From NCBI GenBank assembly GCA_963575745.1, contig CAUYUJ010009591.1, positions 241,438 to 305,437 of the forward strand: 64,000 nt of DNA. The letters run 5' to 3'. The stretch comes from Prorocentrum cordatum (Eukaryota > Sar > Dinophyceae > Prorocentrales > Prorocentraceae). The notes beneath the pieces are model-generated. The model was not told the origin of the DNA. It did no database searches and worked only from the letters and a program-made list of their open reading frames with translations. The position numbers were made by a program, and so were the translations under genes. Below, piece by piece: positions 48,076 to 59,708 of the stretch; within the stretch, counting starts at the first letter, position 1, and every line of letters starts with the position of its first letter.

Positions 48076-48579
48076 CATGTTATTGGTGCGGAGGGCAGAG
48101 GCAGGGATGGGAGAGGGAGGAGGGGGAGGAGGGAAGAGGAAGGAATGCGGGGTGCTGCCCCTTCAAAACGAAGACCTAACACCATAGGATGGTTGGGAAA
48201 ACACACATGCTTTTCTTCCGACGAACATCCCACCCTCCACAGGGGGGAAGATGCTGTCGAGCCCCGTCCAGAGAAAACAGTCGTCGGGAATCAAGGCCCC
48301 GCCAGCCTCTGCCGACGGCACCATCCGGCCAAGCAGCCGCCAGAGCACCTCTCGGCGCGCACGGGCCCGCAGCAAAGCTGAAAAACACAGGCTACGTGAG
48401 CTAAGCGTGATGGCGAGGGTAAGCGAGACGAGGAGGAGAAGAGGAAGGAGGGCCCGCTCATGGACCACAGCGCAGCAGTCGCGGCAGCGCTGGCCAGCGT
48501 CGCGGGCGGCTCGCGCTGGCTGGTGTGGGCGGCTCGCGCCTGCCAGAGTGCAGGCGGCTCGCGCCGGCGTCGTGCTGCT
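48076..48579. other. Minisatellite flank and spacer, no gene
   Basis: 48076-48200 repeats the flank seen at 546-660 and 17417-17530 (GGGCAGAGGCAGGGATGGGA, GGGGTGCTGCCCCTTCAAAA). The rest is GC-rich with no recognisable product. Confidence 0.6.
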
Positions 48580-48765
48580 CCAAGTGGTACTGCTGGAGTC
48601 CGACCTGCTGCCCACGGTGGTGCTGCTGGAGTACGCGCTGCTCGCGGTGGTGCTGCTGGAGTCCGTGCTGCTGAAATCCGTCGTACTGCCCGCGATGGCG
48701 CTGGTGGAGTCCGTCGTGATGCCCACGATGGTCTTGGAGTCCGTTGAGCTGCTCACCGTACTGCT
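48580..48765. repeat. CTGCTGGAGTCC tandem repeat
   Basis: Degenerate units of about 36 bp around GTGGTGCTGCTGGAGTCC. The minus frame reads as Ser/Thr-rich (SSTTVGS), an open frame of 198 codons that I do not call because it has no conserved part. Confidence 0.7.
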
Positions 48766-49780
48766 GCTGGTTCGTCACGCGGAGCCTAGCCGCGCTATCA
48801 GGTTTACCGTGGTCATGCAATATGCGCCGTGGTGCTCGACATGGTGGTCGACTTCGTCATGGTGGACAGCGTGGAAGACCACACACACACAACCTTTCCA
48901 AATGAGGCACCTGTGCGGGAGGATGAGGACGAGGAGGAGGAGAAGGGAAGAGGAGCGAGGAGGGACCCAACTATCCAAAGGATCGAGTTTTCTAGCCTGG
49001 GTGCCTTATCCAGAACGAACCTGTCACGAAAAACCGTAATTACCTGGGGCAGTGGATTGAAAAAGCACACTGTCGGCAGTGTGGGAGGGAGGAGTAAAGG
49101 GGGATGAAGATTTGGAGAAGGGGAGAGAGAGGAGAGAGGCAAGGGTTGAGTGGGAGGAGGGGGCGGGAGAAGGACGGCTGAGGGAGGAGGGAGGAGGACG
49201 ACTCTCTGTATACTCGTCCTGCTCCTCCTCCTCCTCCTCGTCCTGATTATCCTCGTCGTCATCCTCCTCCTCTTTATCCACCTCCTCCATATTTTCCTCC
49301 TCCTCCTCCCTTTCCTCCTCCTACTTCTCCTCCTCCTCCTCCTCCTCCTCCTCCTCCTCCTCATGCTGTCAAGTTCACCATGATTATTGCAGGTGCTGAG
49401 TCTTGCCCTCGACCTACGAGGACGTGGACGTGTTCGGAAGGTTGGACGTTTCCGAATGGATTTGGTGGTTTCTTTGTTAGATTTGGGGGCCTCTGGAGGC
49501 CTCCCGGGGGGGGGTCGGAGGGAGTAATCAAAACTTACACACCTGTGCGGGGAGAGCCCTCTCCTCCACATTTTCTTCCCCGATTTCCTCGTCTTCGTCC
49601 TCATCGCCTTCGCCCTCCTCACGGAGTCCATCCCCTTCGTGATGGCACCTGACTGGGTGTTCCCCCAGCCCTCGAAACCGTAATTTTTCACAACGTGCCC
49701 CCAAAGTCAAAACCCTTCCCATGCACCAGTTTTTCCGCATGCGTCGTTCTTTGCCAACCTGGGGCCCGGTCAAGGGCCCC
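48766..49780. other. Mixed spacer with repeats and (CTC)n
   Basis: Contains a relative of 46860-46960 (48965-49080), a (CTC)n tract (49214-49370), and a CACGGAGTCCATCCCCTTCG and GATGGCACCTG motif (49619-49650). No gene is seen. Confidence 0.6.
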
Positions 49781-49817
49781 CCACCCCCTCCTCGTCCTCA
49801 TCCTCGTCCTCCTTCTC

Positions 49818-49853
<36 letters not shown>

Positions 49854-49884
49854 CTCCTGCTCCTCCTCCTCCTCCTCGACCAAC
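49781..49884. repeat. (CTCGTC)n/(CTC)n microsatellite
   Basis: CTCGTCCTCGTC runs bordering the 3' end of LINE 2. Confidence 0.93.
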
Positions 49885-49959
49885 GCCAACGCGAACTCAT
49901 GGTCCGCGCCACAGGCCACCTACGCCACCGCATGGCCGCAGCCAGAGGCGGGTGGCGCC

Positions 49960-51720
49960 TCCGAGCTACCGAAACGGCCGAACAAGGTACAGCACTTGCT
50001 TGTGTCTCGCCCGCGCGAATGAAGTCCGACGACCTGAACGGGGCCACAAGGAGCCTCCAGACCTGGCACACCATGAACCTGGCAGGAACCTGGCCAGGTT
50101 AGAAAGGACCCTGGAGCCCAAGGACCCCGCAGGCGGCGGTCCATCACAACCAACTGAAGGTCGAGCAGCCGCCGGCGTTCCGCAACACCCACGAACGCAA
50201 CACACCACACACCACTCACGCCGCCCCCCATCCACGACCACCTGGAACGCGCGAGCGACATGCTGGCAGGCCTCTCTGTTGGAGGCAGCACGGATGCACG
50301 CGAGATCGGCCCTCGAAAGAGCGGGTGGCGCCGACATGGGCGGCGGCGGCAGCACCCTGAGAGCAGGTGCGCGGTGCGAATTCACTGCTCGAGCAGACTT
50401 GATAGTGTCCTTGCCCGTCGCACGCGCAGAACAGACATCGCCCATGATGGGCCAAGCGCGCGCAATCCAAGATGCCCACTGCTTCAGCACCTGAGCTTTG
50501 GCACGCCTAGCATCGCAAGTGACCCCAGGCACGCGCGAGCGACTGCGCTGCCGCTGGGCCCATGAATCCGAAAAAAGCCGTCGCCACCTGTGCGACGATG
50601 CGACGCGAGGCCAGCCTGCGCGCGCTAGAACTGCGCGCGCGCACTTTGACCGCACGCGCGCTCGATCCTTTCCCAGTCGCCAATGAGCCTGCAGACCTGA
50701 CTCCACAACTTGGCCCAGGCCAACCTGAAAGAGAGACAAATCACGCCCACGACGGTGCAAATCATCATGCACGAACAAACGATTTGCGTGAAACACAGTG
50801 TCGGGGCTCGAAGCATGCAGACCTCAAGGCAAAGCGAACGGCCCAGCTGCGCCAATGTCAGCACACCCCATGACCCGAGAGGGCCACACAAAATACGGGC
50901 CCCGCGCGCATCGTCGATGGACCGACGGACGCGATGGCCCAAGCCAGACCCCGCGAGGCTGCTGAGAGAGATTGGTCCATCCAAAACCCGTCACGAACAA
51001 CATGCCCTCCCATCTCGGCCGGGCCCCCCCTCCAACCACCTGGAGAGGGCCTCAGAAGAAAGGGGCGGGGGGGGGCGCGACGGGCAGTCAACCCCTCAGC
51101 CAGTCAGAGGGCAAGAGGCCGGGCGGAGGCGCGGGCAACGCTGGCAGCGAAGGGCGGCGAGCGCAGGTCCTGCGCCAGCTCCTCCACGCCTGCGCAACAA
51201 CAACGCGCCTGGGCTGTCCCGGCAGGCCTGGCACGCGGCGTCTTCGGAGAGGCCAAGACTCCACTGGCGACGCCGCAGCCAGTGGCCCCCCGAGACAAGG
51301 CGGCCGTTGGCCCCCCGCTGCGGGGATCTCAGATACCACATCTCTCGCGGCGTTCGGGGAGGTCCTCGAAGCAAGGAGAGGGGTGAAGCAAGGTTGCGCC
51401 AGTTGGCAAGCTCAGGTACCCATCGCAATCGGCAGCACTGCTCCACAGCCAATGCTCGATAACGCTAATCAGCCGAGTTCGAACGGCGCGCGGAGACAGC
51501 TCAGCAAGGTTCACCGAACCGAAAACACTGTGGCCCCACGTGAAGCCGTCAGCGCAAAAACCCAAACGCGTGGCGGCCGTGGCCGCACAAGCCGAACAGT
51601 GACCCCGAATGACAGCCCAGGGATTGCCACGGCCCTGAAAGGCGCCCACGGCCTGAACCACCCCCTGGAGCAGAACATGCCCGGGTAAAACAGCATCCCA
51701 GACTGCAGAGAGATAGGCGA
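49960..51720 (-). pseudogene. LINE 2 C-terminal region
   Basis: Follows the RT thumb. Fragments such as GFCADGFTWGHSVFG and LSPRAVRTRL fit the post-RT part of dinoflagellate LINEs, where a Gly-rich turn precedes a region rich in Arg and Ala. The coding pieces lie in at least three frames. No RNase H motif could be placed with confidence. Confidence 0.45.
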
Positions 51721-53180
51721 CTAGATGGATCTAGCTGCAGCCTGGACGCTGGATCGCAAAACAAGCTGATCAGGCAATATCAACCTGACCGTCACATTTT
51801 CTCCCGCAAGACTAAAATATCTGGCGCGAGCGTGCACGGCTCTCGCCTCTCGCAGAGACTCGCTGCGAGAGCCGCGCGCGCTGCCCCCGTGCCTGGCGGA
51901 GGCCGAGAAAGCCGATTGAATCACGTCGCGCGCCCTGAAATCTGAAACGCGCCCCTGAATAGCTAACAGCTCGATTGCGCGCCTTCTCGCGGGGGCACGT
52001 CGCCCATGCGTCGCGCAATTAAGAATGACACTGGCTGCTGCAGAATTGATGCCGAGGTTGCGCTCGCCATTAAATGCCTCGAAATAAAAGCGCGCCAACC
52101 CCCGCGCCACCTGAGCTCGACCCGAGTGCGAAGACGCATCGACCCGAGACTTCCGACGAGCAACGGGGAGGTGCATCTCCTCGAGCTCAGCGCGCAGCAT
52201 GCGAGTTGCGCCCACCAGGCGCACGACCGCGCCTGCGTCGCGGCCGATCTGGCGCGCGCCCACGTCGTCGACGACAACTCCTAAGCGCGCCGCGCGAAAG
52301 CTTTTTGCAGGACAGAATCAAGGGGCAATGCCAGGACCAAAAGCAGCACCCAAGTGGACAGATGGCACCCTGGCAGCGCAGCTGCCGACGTGGACACTTC
52401 ATGAGACACTGAGTCGTTGAAAGTCAAAACTCCGGGAAAGCGACGCAGCCCCGCGAGAGGCATCAACTGGCGGGTCGAAAACCATGCCCAAGCAGCCGCG
52501 CTTAACAAAACAGCATGGCGAACGTGTTCGAACGCTGTCTAGATGTCCAAATGCACCAAGCCACTGGCGAAAAGGCGCTGTCGAAACCACCCCGAGCCAG
52601 CCGATTGGGCCCAACCGAGCTCGTCATTGCCGAGGTCCGAGGTGGCCTATCAGCACTCTCTCCGACGATTGGACTGCCACTCGCCAACCAGAGGACTATC
52701 CTTGCACGCGCGCGAGAACACGCGCGATCGCCACGGGGCGCACCCCCTCTTCGCGTTTAGTGGAGAAAACCACCTCCGTGAAACAAATGCGGCCAAACGC
52801 ACTCACGCTCGACGTCAACCGGCACATCTACAAATGCGAGAAGCGCGTGCTCTGAGAGGCGCAGCCACTGACGCTGGCTGACCCGGCCAACCCCGCAGCG
52901 ACAGCGCCCAGGAAAACATCGGAGCACGGCCCTGACCCCGTCGAGGCTCGGAGCCGCGAGCTCGGGCCCAAGATCCGCGGGCCGCGCCAGGTCATCATTG
53001 AGAGCGCCGACCTTCCACCAACCCGCCCACTCGGCCCCCGACCGCCCCACCTCCTCCTGCTGCGCGGCTGGCGCGCCGCGCGGCGAAATAACGCCGGCGC
53101 GCCAGGGCGCGGGCGGCTTGCTGCTGGCATGGAGCGCGGCACCTTCGCTCAAAAGTGGGCCGCGACCCGCTGCCTCCAAT
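51721..53180 (-). pseudogene. LINE 2 reverse transcriptase, broken
   Basis: Pieces in several frames give an ordered RT. LRLSEHALLAFVDVPVDVE is the helix before the palm; EVVFSTKREEGVRPVAIARV (about 52,780-52,720) is the K-x-x-G-x-RP region; motif A is LDI-stop-TAFEHV (about 52,540-52,510, Gln codon to TAG); motif B-like is LPGCHLSTWVLL; motif C is VVVDDVG (about 52,275). The thumb carries LPVARRKS and RNLGINS. Each motif is recognisable but no frame holds more than two, so the enzyme is dead. Confidence 0.78.
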
Positions 53181-53789
53181 TGCGACTCGCGTCCGTCGCA
53201 GCGACCCCGCGCTCGGCGGCGGCCGGAGAGCGCGCGACCTCGGCTCGAGCAGCTGCCAATGAGTCGAAGGCAGACGCGGCAAACTCGAGCAACGGCCGCC
53301 GAGGACGAGCCTGGAGCACATCAACCTTGCTCTTCTTGACAGCAAGAGTCAGGGACCTGATGCGCCTGAGCGCGCCGGCGCGAAGGTCGGGCGGCTGCCC
53401 GGCCGCGGGGCCGCCCAACGCGCGGGCGAGCTGCCGCCGCCAAAGAGCACGCGCACTTAGCCTAGGGCAAGGCAGGTCGCGCGCTGGAGCAGACTTCTCG
53501 GCAGAGTAACGGGGGCCCTCGGACCCGCCGAAACGCTCGCTGCCCTGCTCCACGGGCAGGCCGAGGACGTCGGCCGAGTCGTGCTCGGCGCACCCCTGCC
53601 AGCACCGCCACTTCAAATTGACGCCCATGCCCTCGCACTGGTCCTGGTACGACGACCATGCTGGGATCAGCACGCCTGCAACCAATGGGAATGTCGTGTG
53701 GCAGCCTCTCGGGCGCACGGGCGACGACGCAATCCAAATCCGCTGACTTCATCGATGGCAACTTCAACGCCGCAGGAAGGCGAGGCGCG

Positions 53790-54170
53790 GCGCCCCCGTC
53801 ACGAACCACCAGCTCCGAGGCACCATAATGGATGAACCGCGACACGACAAAATGATATCCTTATGGCGGCGCTATCCGAGTTGCTGACCCGCGCTGGACC
53901 CGAATGCGAAACGCACGCTGCATCCGGTGCGTCTGTCCAACCAGACGCCTGCAACGTGCCAGGAAGCAACTGGACATTGCCACACACGACAAAAGGCAAC
54001 GCAATCTGCTTGAGCATTGCACCGGGGTCCGAGAGAATACTCCAACTCTCGGGCCCCCAACTCCTGTCCACGGTGCAAGTGCACTGCGGCGAAAACAACT
54101 CCCTGGCGCGCGAGCCCCGCACAATGCAAAACTCGAACCCAACCATCCGAAAATAAAGACGGCACAAACT
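53790..54170 (-). pseudogene. LINE 2 endonuclease, decayed
   Basis: LPFVVCGNVQLLPGTLQASGW corresponds to the GDFN-containing strand and helix of the endonuclease, with Gly-Asp-Phe/Trp-Asn replaced by Gly-Asn-Val-Gln. SNSDSAAIRISF corresponds to the S-x-IDY signature, also damaged. The N-terminal half is weak (RARELFSPQ). A loss of key Asp and Asn residues indicates an inactive relic. Confidence 0.6.
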
Positions 54171-54212
54171 CACACACATACACACACTCACACACACACA
54201 CACCAGATGCAA

Positions 54213-55439
54213 AAGGTAGCATTTGAAGTATATAATGCCCTGGAAATGCCGCCACGACCCGTGTCTGCAGCGGCTGCTGCCGCCGCTTTCCAACCAGTCT
54301 GTGGCAACTTGTACTCCCAGGCCGCTAGCTGATCTTGGCGCAAGTGATGCTCCTGAACCGAGCGTACGGCAGGTTCGTGTCGTGACGACTCCGGCGTTGG
54401 TTTCTGACACCGCGTGGATAGTTCAACCTTGAACGATCGGCTGCTTGTCGATCGCCCGATCGTGAAATGTTGGTCGATTCTGGGCCACTGGCGGCGTTCA
54501 ACCTTGAACGCCCGCGGCGGGGTCGCCGATGGTCGACACGACGCGAACCTACCGTAGGCAGCCTTGGTTTGCTGCTCGGCGGTGGCTGCGGCAGCAAGGC
54601 GCTGCGCCTCGGTCTCGGCAGAACGCTGCTCTGCGGCACGCCGCTGGGCCTCGGCCTCGGCACCTCGCTGCCCGGCTGCTCCGTCGGCGGCCGGAGCGGC
54701 ACCTCCTGCCCCCGGGCCCAGGCCCCGTGGCAAACGACCTCGGGAGCAGCAGGCGGAGCGGGCTACGGCAGGGGCGCACCCAAAGCGGGGCCGAAGCGCC
54801 AGGATCTGCACGGCGATGCCCTCGAGCCGCGCTCGTCTCCCTGCCCAGGGCTTTGCTGAGAGCGCCGAGGTGCGCTGCTGGATTCTCTGCGGCTCCGATC
54901 TCGGCGTAGGCCTTGGCTGCTCTGGCTGCAGCCTCCTTTGAATTAGCCCATGCCGCCAGCAGCTTTAGCTTCAACTTGGCGGCGGCGACCACTGGTTTAT
55001 CGGCTGCTTCCTGCGCGCGGTCGAAGGCCCGCTGGGCCTTGTCAGCCTGGTCTTGCAGGAGGTCTTCTTCGATACGAGCGCACAGTGCGGTAACCTTCGG
55101 TTCGCCGTCATGCACACCCCGCCTCGCCGTGACCTTCGCGACCAGCTTCTGGGGTCAATATGAGGACAACTTGGCGAAATCATCATTGTCCATCTTAGCG
55201 TAGATGTCGAGCGCCATGTTATCCAGGCTGGGGGCGACGGCTTTGCCACTCTGGCTCTGACGCGGCGGTCCCTGCGCCCATGCCCCGAGCTGGCGGCTGT
55301 GCGGCCCATACTGAGGCTTTGGACGTTGGTGGGAGCTGCAGTGCCGCACAACCTGCCACGCCGTGCGCGAGAGGAAATTGAACTGGTACCCACAGCGGCG
55401 ACTGCTGCACTTCCACGTATTGAACTGTTCCATGTCCAT
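54213..55439 (-). pseudogene. LINE 2 ORF1-like: zinc motif and coiled coil
   Basis: ATG at 55439 (DMEQFNTWKCSSRRCGYQF), with a probable Cys-Cys...Cys-His zinc cluster ending CSSH, as in the RNA-binding first ORF of dinoflagellate LINEs. A stop at 55155-55157 is followed in another frame by a helical segment (ARIEEDLLQDQADKAQRAFD, LKLKLLAAWANSKEAAARAA) with coiled-coil character. An Ala/Gln-rich stretch (AEAEAQRRAAEQRSAETEAQ) comes in a further frame. The order supports a former single protein. Confidence 0.55.
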
Positions 55440-55560
55440 CGCCGAGAGACGAGGAGGGCCACCCGGTCCTGCGCAAGACTGAAGAGATGGAATCGCCCGA
55501 GAAAAGGGGGAGTGCAGAGCTGTCTTCACAAAATCACCGAAAGCTGGCCGCGGACTAGCG

Positions 55561-55927
55561 GTACACTCGTTCAGGAGGGAAACTCTAAACCTTGAGCCAT
55601 CATGGCTGAGGGTCCTCCTCCTCCTCCTCCTCGTCCTCCTCCTCCTATTCGTCCTGCTGATCCTCAAACTCGTTCTCCGCCTCGTCCTCGAACTCCTCGT
55701 CCTCCTCCTCATCCGCATCCTCATCCTCACCAAAATCCTGTCCTCATCCGCATCCTCTTCCTCGCCATCCTCCTCCTCAACCTCATCATCCTCATCATCC
55801 TCATCCTCCTGATCATCATCACCATCATCACCACTATCACCATCGCCATCACCATCACCATCACCATCACCATCATCGTATTATTCATCATCATCATCAT
55901 TATCATCATCATCATCATCATCATCAG

Positions 55928-55958
<31 letters not shown>

Positions 55959-56640
55959 TGCATCATCATCATCATCATCATTATCATCATCATCATCATC
56001 ATCATCATCAGCAGCATCATCATCCGCATAAGCATCACCTCCCCGTCATCATCAGCCTCAATATCAACATCAGCATCGGCATCATCTTCCCCATCAACAA
56101 CAACACCATCATCATCAACAACACCATCATCATCATGGTATTCGACACAATCTTCCTCCGCAGCATCACAAACATCATCATCAGCATATCATCAACATTG
56201 TCGTCGTCGTCACACACACTTCTCATACTCAGCAACATCATAACCATCATCATCACCCTCACCCGCATCCTCATCATCCTAATCCCCCTAATCATCATCA
56301 GCATTAGCACAAGCATAATCATCAGCAGCATGTAATCATCGTCATCATCACCATCATCATCCGCATCATCACCATCCTCAACCTCAACATCAACATCATC
56401 ATCACCACCATCATCTTCACCTGCATCAGCAGCATCATCATCAGCACCATCATCATCACCAGCGTCATCATCATCATCAGTTTCACCACTCTAAACCAAA
56501 AGACAACCATCATTAGCAGCAACATCACCATCATCAGCATCATCAGCCGCAGAAGCACCAGCATCACCTCCCTCTCCCTCGTTCTCTCCCACTTATCCTT
56601 CACCTTCCTCCTCCTCCTCCTCCTCCTCCTCCTCGACCTT
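55561..56640. repeat. (CTC)n then (ATC)n microsatellites
   Basis: CTC triplets (55610-55740) grade into TCATCA runs (55780-56560) with frequent one-base variants, then CTC again. The long poly-Ile, poly-Met and poly-His frames are translated triplets. Confidence 0.95.
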
Positions 56641-56764
56641 CTGGCGATGCAACGTCGACATCGGCGGTGCATCGGCGACGTCGACGTGGAGCAAATCGGG
56701 CTCCACATCGAGCCGCATCGCGGATGCATTGGGAATGCGGCGAGATCCTCCAACCCCATCTACT
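56641..56764. other. Short unique island between microsatellites
   Basis: Contains ATGCAACGTCGACATCGGCG and GGTGCATCGGCGACGTCGAC, a short internal duplication around CATCGGCG..GTCGAC. No gene is seen. Confidence 0.5.
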
Positions 56765-56767
56765 CCG

Positions 56768-56820
<53 letters not shown>

Positions 56821-56828
56821 AATCGTCC

Positions 56829-56864
<36 letters not shown>

Positions 56865-57440
56865 GCATCAGCATCAGCATCAGAATCAGCATCATCATCA
56901 GCATCAGCATCAGCATCAACGTCAGCATCAGCATCAACGTCATCATTACGCTCATCATCGTCCTGCTCATCCGAACGCAACGACCCTACCCTGGCCAGGG
57001 GCGGCGCGCACCAAACTTGTTCACTTCGCAGTCGGGCCGGTCGAACGCCACCTTGGGGCGCTAGTGCGCAAACTCTATCCTCCTCGTTCCTACTCCTCCT
57101 CCTCCTCCTCCTCCTCCTCCTCCTCATCATCATCATCATCATCCTCTTCCTCCTCCTCCTCATCCTCCTCCTCCTCCTCCTCCTCCTGCTCCTCCTCCTC
57201 CTCCTCCCCTTCCCCCTCCCTCCTCCCTCCTCCCCCCTCTCCTCCTCCCCCCTCCTCTCCTCCCTCCCCCCTCCTCCCTCCTCCCTCCTACCTCCTCCCT
57301 CCTCCCTCCTCCCTCCTTCCTCGTTCCTCCTTCCTCCTTCCTGTCTCCTCCTTCCGCCTTCCTCCCTCCTCATTCCCCTTCCTCCTTCCTCTTTCCTCCT
57401 TCCTCCTTCCTACTTCCTCCCACCTCCCTCCTCCCTCACG
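56765..57440. repeat. (ATC)n and (CTC)/(CTCCCTC)n microsatellites
   Basis: ATC runs (56765-56960), a unique island with CCCTACCCTGGCCAGGGGCG (56961-57075), then CTC and CTCCCTC runs to 57440. Confidence 0.93.
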
Positions 57441-58240
57441 AAGCTATGTACTATCGGAACGGCGACGAGAAGGCGCTGAAAAGACTAAGGAAGGGGTCAC
57501 ATGACGACGTTTCGGAAATTGTTGTTGGCATGTCATGAGCTTACAGAGAGGGTGATAAAACAACATGGTACCGTATGGTTAGACTGGCCGACGCCTTGTC
57601 TTTACTGGTCCGGGGGGCCCGGGGGCGCCCTCGAGGCTCCCTGAGTGGCATCCTGGCCCCACAGATGGCCAGCACATTGGTACGACAGTCTAACGAACTG
57701 GTCCATCACACTCCGAGAGCGCCGAAGATGCCCTCTGAATGGCCTCCGAAGGCTTCCAGGCTGCGCCAGGACGGCCCTGGGCAAGCTTCAGCTCGAGGCC
57801 TAAGAAGAGTGTCCCGCAAATATATGATTTCCATGGGGTTTCTCAATGATTTCGGGCCCATTTACTTTTCGAGATCCACGACGCCCCAAGAGGCCCCACG
57901 TTGGGTTCCTGATTCGCCTCTTGCGGCCACTGCCCATTTTCCTCGCACGCGATGTCCGCAGGCTCCTCATCGTACGTGTTTGATGGCGGTGAGGGCAATC
58001 TATTTATTCGCATCCAGCGGCGGCCACTGCCCTTCCTTCTCGCACGCCCGATAAAAAAGGCTTCGCGTGAAAGCTGGCGACGATGGGGTTCGGCGGATTC
58101 GCCTCCTCCTGCCTCCTCGCACGCACTGCCAGCAGGCACCACTACGGAGCTGTCCTGCAGCCATTACTCGATCGCCTCAGCGGGATTACACAAAGAAACG
58201 CCCCAGTGCATTGAGCAGGGACCGACCGTCCCGGCATTCC
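57441..58240. other. Spacer with ~85-95-bp degenerate repeats, no gene
   Basis: CGGCCACTGCCC and CCTCGCACGC words recur near 57923, 58019 and 58110. A 159-codon plus frame (57575-58054) has no recognisable domain and overlaps the repeat, so it is not called. Confidence 0.55.
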
Positions 58241-58392
58241 TATAGGCCTACCACAAAATGTTCTTAGACCCCAACAATGTTCTAAGAACAAAAACTCGAT
58301 GTGTTAAAATGAGACAGTCCCAACCAGAAATGTTCTAAGAACATTCCGTGGAAGCCACAAGAGGTTCTTAGAATAGTGTTTGGTAGGCTTCT
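58241..58392. mobile_element. 150-bp foldback (MITE-like) element
   Basis: AT-rich island with imperfect terminal inverted repeats (AGGCCTACCACAAAATGTTC at the left; the complement of AGCCTACCAAACACTATTC at the right). Inside are several TGTTCTAAGAACA-type palindromes (58260, 58282, 58331, 58364). It is far more AT-rich than its neighbours. No target duplication could be fixed by eye. Confidence 0.6.
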
Positions 58393-58650
58393 TGCCCATA
58401 GGCACGCCAGGACGCTTCGCCCCTGCTTGAATGCAGGAAGCATATCCACTCGAGGGCCGCTTGCCAGTTCGTGGCGAGGCGGGGCCGCCGCAGGGCGCGG
58501 CGGCGGCTCCGCCTGCCCGGCGAAATAGGGGACGCGCCGCTCGGCGCACGCCACGTGGGGCCCTCGCTCTGGCGGCCGACCGGCCCTTGCGCCGTCGGCA
58601 CCGGCGCGCGGTAGGCAAGTGGCTACAGGCCATCCGCGCGCCGAGGATGA
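58393..58650. other. GC-rich spacer, possible coding fragment
   Basis: The minus frame ATNWQAALEWICFLHSSRGEA is protein-like (Trp/Ala helix) but only about 60 residues are open before GC-rich noise. It may be a relic of a retroelement or repeat protein. Not enough to call. Confidence 0.3.
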
Positions 58651-58939
58651 GGAGGAAGAAGGGGAGGAAGAGGAGGAGGAGGAGGAGAACGAGGAGGAGG
58701 AGGACAAGAAGAGGGGAGGAGAAGCATGAGAGGGGAGAGGGAGGAAAAGGAGAAGGAGGAGCAGGAGGGGAAACAACAACAAAAAATATAGATATAAAGG
58801 AGGACGGAGGAGGAGGAGGCGGCGGAGGAAAGGGAGGCTGCATCCACGACGCATGAACAATAGACCCTTCCTGAAGTTCCACTTTCGTATGCCCCTGCGA
58901 CGAGGAGGAGGAGGAGGAAGAGGAGGAGGAAGAAGAAGA
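58651..58939. repeat. (GAG)n microsatellite
   Basis: GAGGAG tracts with an internal unique stretch (58775-58910), flanking element copy B on its left. Confidence 0.9.
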
Positions 58940-59708
58940 AGACCAGTGTGAACCCAATAGTCATCAACGATGATGGAATACACCCTCCCGCCAAGTTTCC
59001 TCTTCGTAGGACCCTAGAAAGGTTCATTTCCACTGAAGGAATTGCCCCGTAGGGGGACAATCGCGCGAAAACCCTGAAGCGTAACAAAACACGATTCCCA
59101 GAAATCCAACGCCACGAATGAAGCTGACTAGCGCGTCCTGGCGATCCTAAATCGCGCCAGAACACCATTCCTGGGAGTTCAGCGCTGTGAATCGGCGTCA
59201 CTGTTGCGTCCTGACAATGCTGAATCGCTCCGCAACACCGTTTCTAGCACGGTCGCCATCTTGCGAATATTATAAACGAGTACGCGCGGCGCTAAGGCAA
59301 AAACCCCACGTTGAGAACGGCCGCCCTCATTCCGTGAAACTTTTGCACATGATGCACAAGAAATGCGCGCGGCGACGAGGCGAGAATCATATTTTGAAAA
59401 AGGCCCACCCTCCGTCCGTGAAGCTCCTGCAAATTCTCAAAACGAACGCGCGCGGCGCCAAGGCGAGAATCACATTCTGAAAACCACCCGCCCTCAATTC
59501 ATCAAACTCTCGCGAACGCGAGCGGCGCGAAGGCGAGTCACATTTGGAAGCAGCCCGCCCTCCATCTGCGTAACTGCTACCAATTCCTAAGCTTCAGGAC
59601 CATAAGTGGTGGAAGTCTCAGGCGAAACGGCTCCTAGCCCGCCCTTTTCGACCGGCCTCGGGGTGCGAGGGGGAGGAGATATTTAGAAGGGACACGAAAT
59701 GATGATGA
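58940..59708 (+). mobile_element. Unnamed microsatellite-flanked element, copy B
   Basis: Longer copy of the element at 46042-46546, in the opposite orientation. Order: CCAGTGTGAACCCAATAGTC, TTCATTTCCACTGAAGG, two ~72-bp units (CACGAATGAAGCTGAC, GCGTCCTGGCGATC), then four ~70-bp units around GCGCGGCGCNAAGGCGAGAA and CCCGCCCTCNNTC. It ends in GACCGGCCTCGGGGTGCGAG. (GAG)n lies on both sides. No ORF. Confidence 0.75.

Larger units (their letters stand above)
49885..55560 (-). mobile_element. Second LINE, near full length, heavily decayed
   Basis: Minus-strand order: ORF1-like (55439 to about 54300), endonuclease (54170-53790), RT (about 53180-51720), C-terminal region (to about 49,950). A (TG)n tract interrupts at 54160-54212. 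Both ends abut pyrimidine triplet microsatellites (CTC types). Many stops and shifts; GC content is high. It is related in layout to, but clearly a different family from, the LINE at 3480. Confidence 0.78.

Noticed and set aside
48163-48756. 198-codon Ser/Thr-rich minus frame as a secreted protein
   Set aside because: The Ser/Thr part is a degenerate tandem repeat, and the rest has no stable pattern or signal peptide at its start.
55727-57504. Poly-Met, poly-His, poly-Asp and poly-Ser open frames
   Set aside because: Translated ATC and CTC triplet repeats.
58241-58392. GTTCTNAGAAC palindromes as hormone-response-like regulatory sites
   Set aside because: They belong to a foldback repeat, and no such receptor system is expected in dinoflagellates.
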